A DNA stretch of 64,000 bases, taken from assembly GCF_900232995.1 (NCBI RefSeq), contig NZ_OCVX01000003.1, positions 1,657,195 to 1,721,194 of the forward strand. The letters run 5' to 3'. The translations under genes and the position numbers were made by a program. Positions 50,757 through 59,130 of the stretch are shown piece by piece (position 1 is the stretch's first letter; each line of letters opens with the position of its first letter). A model generated the notes under the pieces. The model worked only from the letters and a program-made list of their open reading frames with translations, had not been told where the DNA came from and did no database searches. Source of the stretch: Mycobacterium simulans. GTDB taxonomy: Bacteria > Actinomycetota > Actinomycetes > Mycobacteriales > Mycobacteriaceae.

Positions 50757-51721
50757 AGGTGAATGCCGCAACCACTTTGGTGATCCTGGCGATCATGACG
50801 GTCCTTGGTGCGGGCTATCTGTCGCTCGGCGTGCTGAACATCGATCCCACCCAAAAGGCAACCCGGCTAACGCTCATGCTGGACGATTCGGGCGGGCTGT
50901 TGCCCACATCGCAGGTGACGATGCGTGGCATCCAGGTTGGCCGGGTGACTGGAATCCGCACCACCGCGACGGGGCTGAAAGTGGCGATCGACCTCGACGG
51001 GGCTCATCCGGTTCCCGCGGACAGCGTGATCAGCGTGCAAAACCTCTCCCTGGTCGGCGAGCAGTACATCGACTTCAAGCCGAAACGCATTACGCCGCCG
51101 TACTTCAGCGACGGGGCCGTCGTTCCCGCCGACCGAGTCGCTCGCGCCGTCACCGTGAGCGACTTGCTGGCCAGAGCCAACACACTGCTCTCGGCGCTCA
51201 ATCCGACTTACGTCCGCACCATCGTCGCAGAAGTCTCGCAGGCGCTCGCCGGCAACGACGACACCCTGGACTCGTTGGCCACAGCGGCGGGTTTGGTCGC
51301 CAAGATGGAGTGGGAGAACCGACAACTGCTCGCGACCCTCTTCGGCAATGTCTCGACGCTGACTACCGATCTGGACGAGCTGCACGCCGGCGCAGTGCTG
51401 AGCGAGGCAGGCACGCTACTGCCGGGCGCGGTGTTGGCGTTGACCAAGCTGGTCCGCGACACCGATGAGTACACACGCGCCGGCGACGGAGCCTTTGCAC
51501 CGGGCGCTCCGATCCCGACCTTGGTCGCCAACCTCGGCCAGTACGTAGACATGTTGTCCGGACCTCTGAGTACCTTCGCCGCGGTCCTGGAGCCGGCGAC
51601 GGCGCCGTTGCGGGGATTCAAGATCAACGCCGGGCACTGGCTGGATTTCTGGGAGTCGACCTTCAACGACGCCGGTGGACTGCGTGTGCAGGTGAATGTG
51701 CCAGAGGGGCACCAACAGTGA
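50753..51721 (+). CDS. MceF-type subunit
   Basis: 322 residues. One N-terminal helix (TLVILAIMTVLGAGYLSLGV) and an MCE domain (LLPTSQVTMRGIQVGRVTGI, then QNLSLVGEQYIDF). The helical region ends KINAGHWLDFWESTF. It lacks the long C-terminal tail of some MceF proteins. It is the last of six mce genes, 10 bases before a mas-type gene. Confidence 0.92.
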   Translation: MKVNAATTLVILAIMTVLGAGYLSLGVLNIDPTQKATRLTLMLDDSGGLLPTSQVTMRGIQVGRVTGIRTTATGLKVAIDLDGAHPVPADSVISVQNLSLVGEQYIDFKPKRITPPYFSDGAVVPADRVARAVTVSDLLARANTLLSALNPTYVRTIVAEVSQALAGNDDTLDSLATAAGLVAKMEWENRQLLATLFGNVSTLTTDLDELHAGAVLSEAGTLLPGAVLALTKLVRDTDEYTRAGDGAFAPGAPIPTLVANLGQYVDMLSGPLSTFAAVLEPATAPLRGFKINAGHWLDFWESTFNDAGGLRVQVNVPEGHQQ

Positions 51722-51731
51722 AGGATCGAAT

Positions 51732-52379
51732 ATGACGATCGACACCGTCGATGAGACCGAAGTGGCTGAGCACGCTGAGCCGAGCGCCGTGGTTGTTGAG
51801 GAACACCAGCCGAGGTTCCGTTGGCCGAGGAAGCGGTGGGTTTCTACCCTTGCCCTGGCGGTACTGATCGCCGGCGGGGTGTTTGGGTTTGACGAATACA
51901 GCAGCGTCGCCGATGAATTGGCGGCTCTACGTCGGGCAGAATCCGATCGCGACGCCGCGGCCAAGCTCGCCAAGGAATACGCGCTGAAGTCACTCACCTA
52001 TAGCTTCGAGGATCCGGATGCCTTCTTCCGATCTGTGGAGGGCGGTGTCTCGCAGGCACTCAAAGACAAGTACGTCAATGCCACCGACATCCTCAAGGGC
52101 GTCATGCTGCAGGCGCAGGTCACCTCCACCGGTGAGGTGCTCGCGACCGATGCCGTCGTCCAGCCCGGCCAGGTATACCAGGTGGTGGTGTCGGCCGCCC
52201 AGACCACTCGCAACCTGCAGAACCCCAAGCCGCGGGTGTCGCTCATCCTGTTGCAAATCACCGTCAACAAGGTCGGTGACGGCTGGCAGGTCTCCGACAT
52301 TGGGCCAAAGACCGGCAGTCACGCGGTGAACGCGGACCAGCTGGCGCCACCGGAGCCCGGCCCGGCACCCGGACGGTAG
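51732..52379 (+). CDS. Mce-associated membrane protein
   Basis: 215 residues from the ATG at 51732, preceded by AAGGA; a GTG at 51696 lies inside mceF. A charged cytoplasmic start is followed by one helix (WVSTLALAVLIAGGVFGF), a short coiled segment (DELAALRRAESDRDAAAKLA) and an NTF2-like domain (LTYSFEDPDAFFRSVEGGV). This is the usual Mas protein found after mce operons, thought to steady the complex (as OrfY/LucA-type partners do for Mce1 and Mce4). Only one is present, where most operons carry two or more. Confidence 0.88.
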   Translation: MTIDTVDETEVAEHAEPSAVVVEEHQPRFRWPRKRWVSTLALAVLIAGGVFGFDEYSSVADELAALRRAESDRDAAAKLAKEYALKSLTYSFEDPDAFFRSVEGGVSQALKDKYVNATDILKGVMLQAQVTSTGEVLATDAVVQPGQVYQVVVSAAQTTRNLQNPKPRVSLILLQITVNKVGDGWQVSDIGPKTGSHAVNADQLAPPEPGPAPGR

Positions 52380-52413
52380 CCCCGGCGACGCCACACGGAG
52401 CAGGGCGCCCGGG

Positions 52414-52638
52414 CTACTTCCCGAAGCCGCGGCAAGCGACCAGCGCGATCCGCTGTGCATTCTGCACGGATATTCGGGCCATCGCTTCAGCAGCATGTCC
52501 ATTGTCCCAGAGCATGCCACGGATAAACTGCGTATGCGTGCCTGCGAATTTGTTCGCTGTATTGGAGAACGTTGGTGGACAAAAGTAGTCGATGTTGACG
52601 ATTGCAGGTATTGGTCCAGCAAATGTACTGGCGCATAT
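52414..52638 (-). pseudogene. C-terminal fragment of an unrecognised protein
   Basis: On the minus strand, an open stretch of about 74 codons runs from an in-frame TAA to a TAG at 52414 and has no plausible start codon. Its translation looks like real protein: FAGPIPAIVNIDYFCPPTFS, then KFAGTHTQFIRGMLWDNG and ARISVQNAQRIALVACRG. The base composition is lower in GC than nearby genes. I do not recognise the family. It is likely the tail of a gene whose front part has been lost or frame-shifted. Confidence 0.4.
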
Positions 52639-52871
52639 TTAGTGTGACGGATTGCGAGTACGGCCACGCATTTGTGGTGCTGCGACCTTTGCTCTAGAAA
52701 ATCCGTCAGCAGTCCCTTGGAGTACCCGACATGGCGTTCTGCAACCACTCGCTCTATTGTGTTTGCCAATCCTCGCATCAACCGAGTGCTTCGAAATCTC
52801 CGGTCGCTTCGGCGGCTCCCGCCAATTTTCTGCGGAATCCATATAGGGGTAACCAGAATAGGGGCACCACG
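52639..52871. other. AT-richer stretch without a recognised gene
   Basis: Apart from the two fragments on each side, I see nothing coding here. Frames on both strands are short and lack codon bias. The lower GC suggests degraded or acquired DNA and a possible Lsr2 target. Confidence 0.4.
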
Positions 52872-53078
52872 GTATGGGTTGCCAAGCGTTGCGCTTGCGC
52901 AGGATCGGCGCTCGATCCGATCCTGAAGTTCGACGCGAACGGGAAGCTCTTGGGGAGCTTTGGCGAGCGCAACGACACCACGAGCGGAGCCGACGGGGTC
53001 GCAATGGATGCGGCCCGCACGGGAGCCATCGAAGTACGAACCCCCGTAGCTGCAGTCCAGTCAAAGGGTGTGTATTAG
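52872..53078 (+). pseudogene. Remnant of an NHL-repeat / six-bladed propeller protein
   Basis: In one frame the plus strand reads VWVAKRCACAG and DPILKFDANGKLLGSFG, the pattern of one blade in NHL/SMP-30-like proteins, where Trp-Val and the Phe-Asp-x-x-Gly stretch are typical. The matching blades before and after are missing. The frame ends at 53076-53078, directly before the LysR start. No start or domain of useful length is left, so it is a decayed fragment. Confidence 0.5.
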
Positions 53079-54047
53079 GTGGAGCTCTATCAGCTGCACT
53101 ACTTCCAAGCCGTCGCCGAGACCGGCACGCTGCGTGATGCCGCTGAACAGTTGGCGGTCTCTCAATCATCGGTCAGCCGAGCCATCACCCAGCTCGAGTC
53201 CGAGATTGGGGTTGAGCTGTTCACCTGGCGCGGCAGGGCAAAGGTGCTCAACCGCTTCGGGCAGGCGTTCCTACGGTCGAGTCTCGCGGTTCAGCGAAGC
53301 CTCGAAACCGCGGTCGCCGACGTCCGTCGGCTTGCGGGCGTCGATGCTGGAACCGTGGCGCTCGGTTTCCTCACTTCGCTGGGTGTGACGACTGTGCCCA
53401 GGCTGATCCGCCAGCATCATGATCAATATCCCGCAGCGCGCTTTGAGCTGCATTCGAATCCCGGCTCCGCGCTGGTGCGTGATCTGGCCGCCGGTCTCAT
53501 CGACATTTGCCTCAGCTATCCGATGGCATTTGACGAGTTGTCGGGCGTGAAGTGGCACTGTCTGTTCACCCAACCACTCGTCGCAGTCGTCAACCGAAAC
53601 CACCCGCTCGCCGACCGCGAGCTGGTCGGTTTTGAGGAACTCGCCGGCCAACCCTTCGTCGCCCTCGACCAGCGCTACACCCTGCGCAGGATCTTCGACG
53701 ATGCCTGTTCGCGCCATGGCATCACGCCCACTATCGCCTTCGAGGGAACCGACATGGCAATGCTGCGAGGCCTCATTGGATCCTGCCTGGGAGTCGGCAT
53801 CATGCCGCGGGAGCCGACACCACCTCCAGAAGTCGTCGAGATCCCCGTCGACGACGACGAACTGGTCAGACCGATTGCAATCGGTTGGATGGCGAATAGA
53901 TATCTGCCGCCCTCGGCCGCAGCTTTCCGTGACACCGCGATAGCGTCATACGGAGTGCCTGACCAAGATTTCCACCACGAGCATCGAGGTGAGCCGTGCC
54001 CGATCGGGCAATCAGCCCCGGTGGATGCATCACATCTTGGATCGTGA
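53079..54047 (+). CDS. LysR-family transcriptional regulator
   Basis: 322 residues from a GTG at 53079. The winged helix-turn-helix reads FQAVAETGTLRDAAEQLAVS and QSSVSRAITQLESEIGVELF, followed by the effector-binding domain (VALGFLTSLGVTTVPRLI, then LDQRYTLRRIFDDAC). The ligand is unknown. LysR proteins often act on a divergent neighbour, but the upstream side here is decayed, so its target may be nat or the mce block, or lie elsewhere. In H37Rv no LysR gene stands between hsaB and nat. It is 54 bases upstream of nat on the same strand. Confidence 0.87.
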   Translation: MELYQLHYFQAVAETGTLRDAAEQLAVSQSSVSRAITQLESEIGVELFTWRGRAKVLNRFGQAFLRSSLAVQRSLETAVADVRRLAGVDAGTVALGFLTSLGVTTVPRLIRQHHDQYPAARFELHSNPGSALVRDLAAGLIDICLSYPMAFDELSGVKWHCLFTQPLVAVVNRNHPLADRELVGFEELAGQPFVALDQRYTLRRIFDDACSRHGITPTIAFEGTDMAMLRGLIGSCLGVGIMPREPTPPPEVVEIPVDDDELVRPIAIGWMANRYLPPSAAAFRDTAIASYGVPDQDFHHEHRGEPCPIGQSAPVDASHLGS

Positions 54048-54101
54048 GGCTGAAACCGCTTCCGCCGCGCTTTGACTCGGCGGTCAGGACAGAATGGCTC
54101 T

Positions 54102-54953
54102 ATGGCATTGGATCTGACCGGATACTTCGACCGCATCAACTACGGTGGCCCCACCGAGCCAACCCTTGAGGTGCTGCAGAATCTGGTGGCGGCCCACACT
54201 CGAGCGATTCCGTTCGAGAATCTCGACCCATTTATGGGCGTGCCGGTCGACGACCTTAATCCGGAGGCGCTCACCGACAAACTCGTGCATCGGGGTCGGG
54301 GTGGCTACTGCTTTGAGCACAACGGATTAATGGGCTACGTGCTGGCCGAACTCGGCTATCGGGTGCGCCGATTTGCCGGCCGGGTGGTGTGGATGCGCCC
54401 GCCGGAAGCACCGCCGCCGGCTCAGTCGCACACGGTGTTGGCCGTCACGTTCCCTGGATCTCGAGGTTCCTATCTCGTTGACGTCGGCTTCGGGGGTCAG
54501 ACACCGACCTCACCGCTGCGCTTCGAGACCGGCAGCGTCCAGCAGACCACGCACGAACCGTTCCGACTCGAGGACCGCAACGACGGACTGATCCTGCAGG
54601 CCATGGTCCGTGAGGAGTGGCAGACGCTGTACGAATTCACCACGCAGACCCGGCCACAGATCGACCTGACGGTCGGCAGTTGGTATGTGTCAACCCATCC
54701 GTCGTCCCACTTCGTGACGGGCTTGATGGCGTCGACGGTCACACAGGACGCGCGGTTCAACCTGTCTGGCGGCAGCCTCGCCATCCACCGCGCCGAGGGG
54801 ACCGAAAAAATTACTCTCGAAAATGCCGCCGCGGTTGTCGATACGTTGAGCGAGCGGTTCGGGATCAACGTGGCAGACGTCGGCGAGCGCAGCCTGCTCG
54901 AGGCTCGTATCGACCGGTTACTGTCCTGGCAACCAGCCGCCGATACGGCGTAA
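54102..54953 (+). CDS. nat: Arylamine N-acetyltransferase
   Basis: 283 residues from the ATG at 54102, equal to M. tuberculosis NAT (Rv3566c). The frame runs back to 54072, but MALDLTGYFDRIN is the family start. The catalytic triad is Cys70 (RGGYCFEHNG), His110 (AQSHTVLAV) and Asp127 (YLVDVGFGG). It moves acetyl or propionyl groups from CoA to arylamines, including isoniazid, and is thought to use propionyl-CoA from cholesterol. It is expected in the hsa operon, but the inserted block has separated it. It overlaps the convergent aspB by 36 bases. Confidence 0.96.
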   Translation: MALDLTGYFDRINYGGPTEPTLEVLQNLVAAHTRAIPFENLDPFMGVPVDDLNPEALTDKLVHRGRGGYCFEHNGLMGYVLAELGYRVRRFAGRVVWMRPPEAPPPAQSHTVLAVTFPGSRGSYLVDVGFGGQTPTSPLRFETGSVQQTTHEPFRLEDRNDGLILQAMVREEWQTLYEFTTQTRPQIDLTVGSWYVSTHPSSHFVTGLMASTVTQDARFNLSGGSLAIHRAEGTEKITLENAAAVVDTLSERFGINVADVGERSLLEARIDRLLSWQPAADTA

Positions 54954-56084
54954 GCATTCTTCAATGTCGCTGGTGGGCCCGGCGAACGACATCCGGATAA
55001 ACGAGTTGCCCCGCACGGTGTCAAAGTCGATGCCCGGTGCAATGGCAACGCCAGTGTCGGCCAGCAACTTTGAGCAGAACACCAACGAGTCGGTCGTGAA
55101 GTCGGACACGTCGGCGTAGACGTAGAACGCGCCGTCGGTGGGGGCCAGCCGTTCGATGCCGATGCTGCGCAGCCCGTCGAGCAACAGCGATCGATTGATG
55201 CTGTAGTGCTGCAAATTGCCGTCGGCTTCTGCTGCCGCTTCTGGGGTGAATGCCGCCACCGCGGCGATCTGCGACAGCACCGGTGGGCAGATGGTGAAAT
55301 TGCCGGTCAGGCGATCCACAGCGCGGCGCAGTTCGGTCGGCAGCAGTAGCCAGCCCAGCCGCCAGCCAGTCATTGCGTAATACTTGGAAAAGCTGTTGAC
55401 CACCACAGCGTTTCGCGATGTCTGCCACGCGCAGCTGGTACGCGGCGCCCCTTCGTAGACCAGGCCGTGGTAAACCTCATCGCTAATGAGCCGAACTCCG
55501 GACGCATCGCACCAAGACGCGATCGGCGCCAATTCCTCGGGCGGTATCACAGTTCCGGTGGGGTTGGCCGGGCTGGCGACGATCACGCCCCGGACCGGTG
55601 GGTCGAGTTCGTCGAGCATCTGTACGGTGGGCTGGAAGCGTGTTTCTGGTCCGCATTGAATCTCTACGACATCACACCCCAAAGCGGACAGGATGTTTCG
55701 ATAGCACGGGTAACCGGGACTGGCCATCGCCACCCGATCGCCGGCATCGAAGCACGCCAGAAAGGCCAACAAAAAGCCACCCGAAGAGCCCGTGGTCACC
55801 ACCACCGCATCGAGGTCGACGGAGATGCCGTGCTGGCGTTGATAATCCGCCGCGATCGCGGCGCGCAATTCTGGAATGCCCAGTGCCACGGTGTAACCCA
55901 GTTGGTTGAGGTGCAATGCTGCGGCCGCGGCCGCACGCACCGGCTCTGGTGCCCCTACGCTGGGCTGGCCCGCCGAAAGGTTGACCAGGTCGCCATGAGT
56001 GCGCTGACGCTCCGCGGCCGCCAGCCAGACATCCATCACATAGAACGGTGGGATGCCGGCGCGCAGGGCAACTCGATTGTTCAC
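54918..56084 (-). CDS. aspB: PLP-dependent aminotransferase (AspB)
   Basis: 388 residues from a GTG at 56084, equal to Rv3565; the longer frame to 56612 is antisense read-through. It is a class I aminotransferase fold, with PLP Lys in NSFSKYYAMTGWRLGW, the Asn/Pro-rich SPANPTGTVIPP and the Tyr in SDEVYHGLVY. Annotated as aspartate aminotransferase, but the true substrate is not proven. It overlaps the fadE33 stop by four bases (GTGA) and so is the last gene of the fadD3-fadE31-32-33-aspB unit. Confidence 0.93.
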   Translation of the reverse strand: MNNRVALRAGIPPFYVMDVWLAAAERQRTHGDLVNLSAGQPSVGAPEPVRAAAAAALHLNQLGYTVALGIPELRAAIAADYQRQHGISVDLDAVVVTTGSSGGFLLAFLACFDAGDRVAMASPGYPCYRNILSALGCDVVEIQCGPETRFQPTVQMLDELDPPVRGVIVASPANPTGTVIPPEELAPIASWCDASGVRLISDEVYHGLVYEGAPRTSCAWQTSRNAVVVNSFSKYYAMTGWRLGWLLLPTELRRAVDRLTGNFTICPPVLSQIAAVAAFTPEAAAEADGNLQHYSINRSLLLDGLRSIGIERLAPTDGAFYVYADVSDFTTDSLVFCSKLLADTGVAIAPGIDFDTVRGNSFIRMSFAGPTSDIEECLRRIGGWLPGQ

Positions 56085-57046
56085 GGGGCGGGTGCCTCCG
56101 GGCAGACCTCTGCTTCCAGTCGGTGCAGCAACTCTCGTGGCGAGTCGAGGAGCTGCATACTGCCATGTGCGCGTTTGAAATACAGATGCATGTCGTGTTC
56201 CCAGGTGATCGCGATGCCACCGTGAAGTTGGATGCCTTCGGCTGCCACCTTGCTCAGCGCTTCGGTGGCGGCAATCCGCGCGGTGGCGGCATTTGTGGGT
56301 GTGGGTTCGTGGCACGCATCGTTGACGACCGCCCGGGCCACGGCGACTGTCACATACAGATCGGCCATCCGATGCTTGAGCGCTTGAAAGCTGCCGATGG
56401 GGCGCCCAAATTGCACCCGGCTCTTGGTGTATTCGACGGTCAATTCCAGGCAGCGTTCGGCAGCGCCGATCTGTTCGGCCGCCAGCAGGATTGCCGCAGC
56501 GTCCGCAAGGCCGGGGTCGGTGCCTATAGTTTCGGCCTCTTCGGGCCGAACGCGGGCCAGCCTGCGGGTGGGGTCCATGGTGCCAACGGGATGTGCGTCG
56601 AATCGGGTCCACCGGGTCAGCTCGCCGTCCGCGGCGGCGATGACGACGTCGGCTACGTCGCCGTTAACTACGTAATCGGGGTCGAGTACCAGTGCACCGA
56701 CCGACCTACCGGAAGCCAGTGCTTCCAGAGTCTGGGCGTCCGGATCCTGGGCGGCCAGCAGCGCCAGCTCTGCCAACGTCGTGCCCAGCAGGGGAGAGGG
56801 CACCAACGCGCGGCCTAGCTCCTGCAAAACCGTTGCCGCATCCGCTAGTTCGCCGCCGGCTCCGCCCAACTCCTCGGGTATCACCAACGCCGCCGCGCCG
56901 ACCTGCTCACACAGCAACTGCCATAACGACTCGTCGTAGCCGCGCTCGGAGTCCATCGCCGCACGCACCGCCTCGGGGTTGGCGTGCTTGGTCACCAGGG
57001 CGGCGACGGTTTCCCGCAGCATCTCCCGTTCGTCGGTGTGAGTCAT
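56081..57046 (-). CDS. fadE33: FadE33 acyl-CoA dehydrogenase
   Basis: 321 residues from the ATG at 57046 (overlaps fadE32 by ATGA). It is a short ACAD subunit with an N-terminal helical domain (MTHTDEREMLRETVAALV) and IPEELGGAGGELADAATV. The flavin-facing C-terminal helices show YTKSRVQFGRPIGSFQALKH and QLHGGIAITWEHDMHLYFKR. The short length and missing residues fit the alpha2beta2 dehydrogenases of steroid breakdown, where two unlike subunits share the FAD. Genes fadE31-33 belong to the KstR2 regulon for ring C/D. Confidence 0.92.
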   Translation of the reverse strand: MTHTDEREMLRETVAALVTKHANPEAVRAAMDSERGYDESLWQLLCEQVGAAALVIPEELGGAGGELADAATVLQELGRALVPSPLLGTTLAELALLAAQDPDAQTLEALASGRSVGALVLDPDYVVNGDVADVVIAAADGELTRWTRFDAHPVGTMDPTRRLARVRPEEAETIGTDPGLADAAAILLAAEQIGAAERCLELTVEYTKSRVQFGRPIGSFQALKHRMADLYVTVAVARAVVNDACHEPTPTNAATARIAATEALSKVAAEGIQLHGGIAITWEHDMHLYFKRAHGSMQLLDSPRELLHRLEAEVCPEAPAP

Positions 57047-57975
57047 AGCGCCTCCAGGACCCGCCGGCGATGTGCCTCGGGTGTACCCCAGGCCGAGCGC
57101 AAAGCTTGCACCCGAAGCAGTAGCAGAGATAGGTCGTGCTCCTGAGTGAACCCGATCGCGCCGTGGGTTTGCAACGCAGATCGCGCCGCGAGCAGGCCGG
57201 CCTCGCCCGCAGCCACCTTGGCGGCGCTGACGTCGCGCGGTTCCAACGACAGCGCCGCCCCGTAAACGAGGGGGCGGGCCAGCTCGATCCCGATGTGGAC
57301 ATCGGCGAGCTTGTGCTTGATCGCCTGATACGAGCCGATCACCCGGCCGAACTGGGTCCGCTGCTTGGCGTACTCGACGGCTGCATGCAGCATCGCCTCG
57401 GCGGCGCCCACCAGTTGCGCCGCTGTGGCCAATGCGCCGAACTCGTAGGCGCGCTTGATGTCTGCTTGCCACGGTTCGCCGGTCGCTGTCACCTCGTAGA
57501 GACGCCGGCTGAGGTCGACGGACTCGCGGCGGTCACCGCGTGTTGCCTCGCTGACATCCTCGTCGGCCACCAGGACCAGCCCGGCGGTGTCGGCATCCAC
57601 CGCGTAAGGGACGTGCGGCGGCAGTGCGACGGTTGCGACCAGCTCGCCGGAAGCGAGGCCGGCGCTGCGATCATCGTCGGCAAGTAAAACCGGTGCGACA
57701 GCGATGGATTCGATGACCGGGCCGGGCACACACCAGTACCCGAGCCGTTCCAGAGCGACCACCAGGTCGACTGGGCGAGCTTCCAGGCCGTCGAACTTTT
57801 CGGGCACCGCCAATGCCGTAACGCCGAGATTGGACAACTGCTGCCACACCTTGCGGCCGGGCGCGACATCGCCCGCGGCCCAAGCCCGGACCGCGCCGGG
57901 TACGTCGGCGGCGCCGAGCGCCGCGTCGATGCTGGCCGCAAAGTCGCATTGCTGTTGGTCGAGTGCGAATTCCAC
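57043..57975 (-). CDS. fadE32: FadE32 acyl-CoA dehydrogenase
   Basis: 310 residues from a GTG at 57975, which shares a base with the fadE31 stop (TAGTG). It begins MEFALDQQQCDFAASIDAAL and has YAKQRTQFGRVIGSYQAIKH and LQTHGAIGFTQEHDLSLLL. It is a short subunit like FadE33. Steroid-type ACADs pair unlike subunits, so the adjacent fadE31-33 products probably interact. In actinobacteria fadE32 is needed for the later ring C/D steps from HIP. The frame extending to 58329 overlaps fadE31 and was rejected. Confidence 0.92.
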   Translation of the reverse strand: MEFALDQQQCDFAASIDAALGAADVPGAVRAWAAGDVAPGRKVWQQLSNLGVTALAVPEKFDGLEARPVDLVVALERLGYWCVPGPVIESIAVAPVLLADDDRSAGLASGELVATVALPPHVPYAVDADTAGLVLVADEDVSEATRGDRRESVDLSRRLYEVTATGEPWQADIKRAYEFGALATAAQLVGAAEAMLHAAVEYAKQRTQFGRVIGSYQAIKHKLADVHIGIELARPLVYGAALSLEPRDVSAAKVAAGEAGLLAARSALQTHGAIGFTQEHDLSLLLLRVQALRSAWGTPEAHRRRVLEAL

Positions 57976-59120
57976 TATTGCTTTCCCCCGCTTCGCTCTC
58001 TTGGGAGACCCAGCAGCCGCTCCGCGATTATATTGCGCTGGATTTCGTTGGTACCGGCGTAGATCGGGCCACCCAACGCGAACAGCAGGCCCTCGGTCCA
58101 CGGACCCGTGAGCTCCCCGTGGGCCCCCCGGATGTCCAGCGCGGTCTGATGTATCTCCACATCGAGGTCGGACCAGAAGACTTTGGTCACCGATGATTCC
58201 GCGCCCAGCTCCCCGCCGTTGGCCAACCTGGTCACGGTGCCGAAGGTCTGCAGCCGGTAGGCCTGTGCCTTGATCCACGCATCGGCTACCCGATCGGCGA
58301 ACGCCGGCGGTGAGCCGGTGTCCTTCCACAACTGCACCAGCCGCTCGGCGGCGGCAAGGAAGCGGGCCGGGCTGCGCAGCGACATGCCGCGCTCATTGCT
58401 CGATGTGCTCATTGCCGCGCGCCAACCGTCGCCTGCGGTGCCGATGACGTCCTCGTCGGGCACGAAGACGTCGTCGAGGAAGATCTCGCCGAAGCCGGTG
58501 TCGCCGCCCAGCTGGACGATCGGGCGCACCGCGATGCCCTCGGCCTTCAGGTCGAACATGAAATAGGTGAGGCCACGATGTCTTTCGGCCGCCGGATCGG
58601 AGCGAAACAGGCCGAATCCCTTGTCGGCGAAAGGCGCTCGCGAGCTCCATATCTTTTGACCGTTGAGCAGCCAGCCGCCGTCGGTCTTGGTGGCGGTAGA
58701 CCGTAGGGACGCCAGGTCGCTGCCGGACTCGGGTTCCGACCAGGCCTGCGCCCAGATCTGTTCACCGCTAGCCATTTTCGGCAGGATTCGGTCCAGCTGT
58801 TCCTCGGTGCCGTGCGCGAAAAGTGTCGGAGCCAGCATCGAGGTGCCGTTGGCGCTGGCCCGACCGGGCGCACCGACGCGGAAGTACTCCTCCTCGTACA
58901 CCACCCAGTGCAGCAGCGGCGCGTCGCGGCCGCCGTACTTCTTTGGCCAGGTGATCACCGAAAGGCCCGCGTCGAACAGCACCCGATCCCAATGCCGGTG
59001 CTGTGCAAAGCCTTCCGCGTTGTCGTAGGACTTCGTCGGGATCGACTTGGCGTTGGCAGCCAGAAAATCGCGCACTTCGGCCTGGAAGGCCAGGGTCTCG
59101 TCGTCGAATGATAGATCCAT
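57975..59120 (-). CDS. fadE31: FadE31 acyl-CoA dehydrogenase
   Basis: 381 residues (377 in M. tuberculosis), a full-length ACAD. It shows AWSEPESGSDLASLRSTATK, NGQKIWSSRAPFADKGFGL, FGEIFLDDVFVPDEDVIG and the ending IYAGTNEIQRNIIAERLLGLPR. It starts 10 bases after fadD3 and overlaps fadE32 by one base. It probably pairs with FadE32 or FadE33 in the breakdown of the ring C/D acyl-CoA. Confidence 0.93.
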   Translation of the reverse strand: MDLSFDDETLAFQAEVRDFLAANAKSIPTKSYDNAEGFAQHRHWDRVLFDAGLSVITWPKKYGGRDAPLLHWVVYEEEYFRVGAPGRASANGTSMLAPTLFAHGTEEQLDRILPKMASGEQIWAQAWSEPESGSDLASLRSTATKTDGGWLLNGQKIWSSRAPFADKGFGLFRSDPAAERHRGLTYFMFDLKAEGIAVRPIVQLGGDTGFGEIFLDDVFVPDEDVIGTAGDGWRAAMSTSSNERGMSLRSPARFLAAAERLVQLWKDTGSPPAFADRVADAWIKAQAYRLQTFGTVTRLANGGELGAESSVTKVFWSDLDVEIHQTALDIRGAHGELTGPWTEGLLFALGGPIYAGTNEIQRNIIAERLLGLPRERSGGKQ

Positions 59121-59130
59121 CGGGGTCCAT

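Noticed and set aside
41070..53078. Insertion sequence or phage as carrier of the mce block
   Set aside because: No transposase, integrase, target duplication or terminal inverted repeat was found at either edge, and the mce genes have normal mycobacterial composition. Loss from other lineages is as likely as gain here.
53079..54047. LysR protein as the regulator binding the 17-bp palindromes
   Set aside because: LysR sites usually show T-N11-A with short arms, not TGTCAA-N5-TTGACA, and the gene is about 9-12 kb from the sites. It is not excluded, but there is no support.
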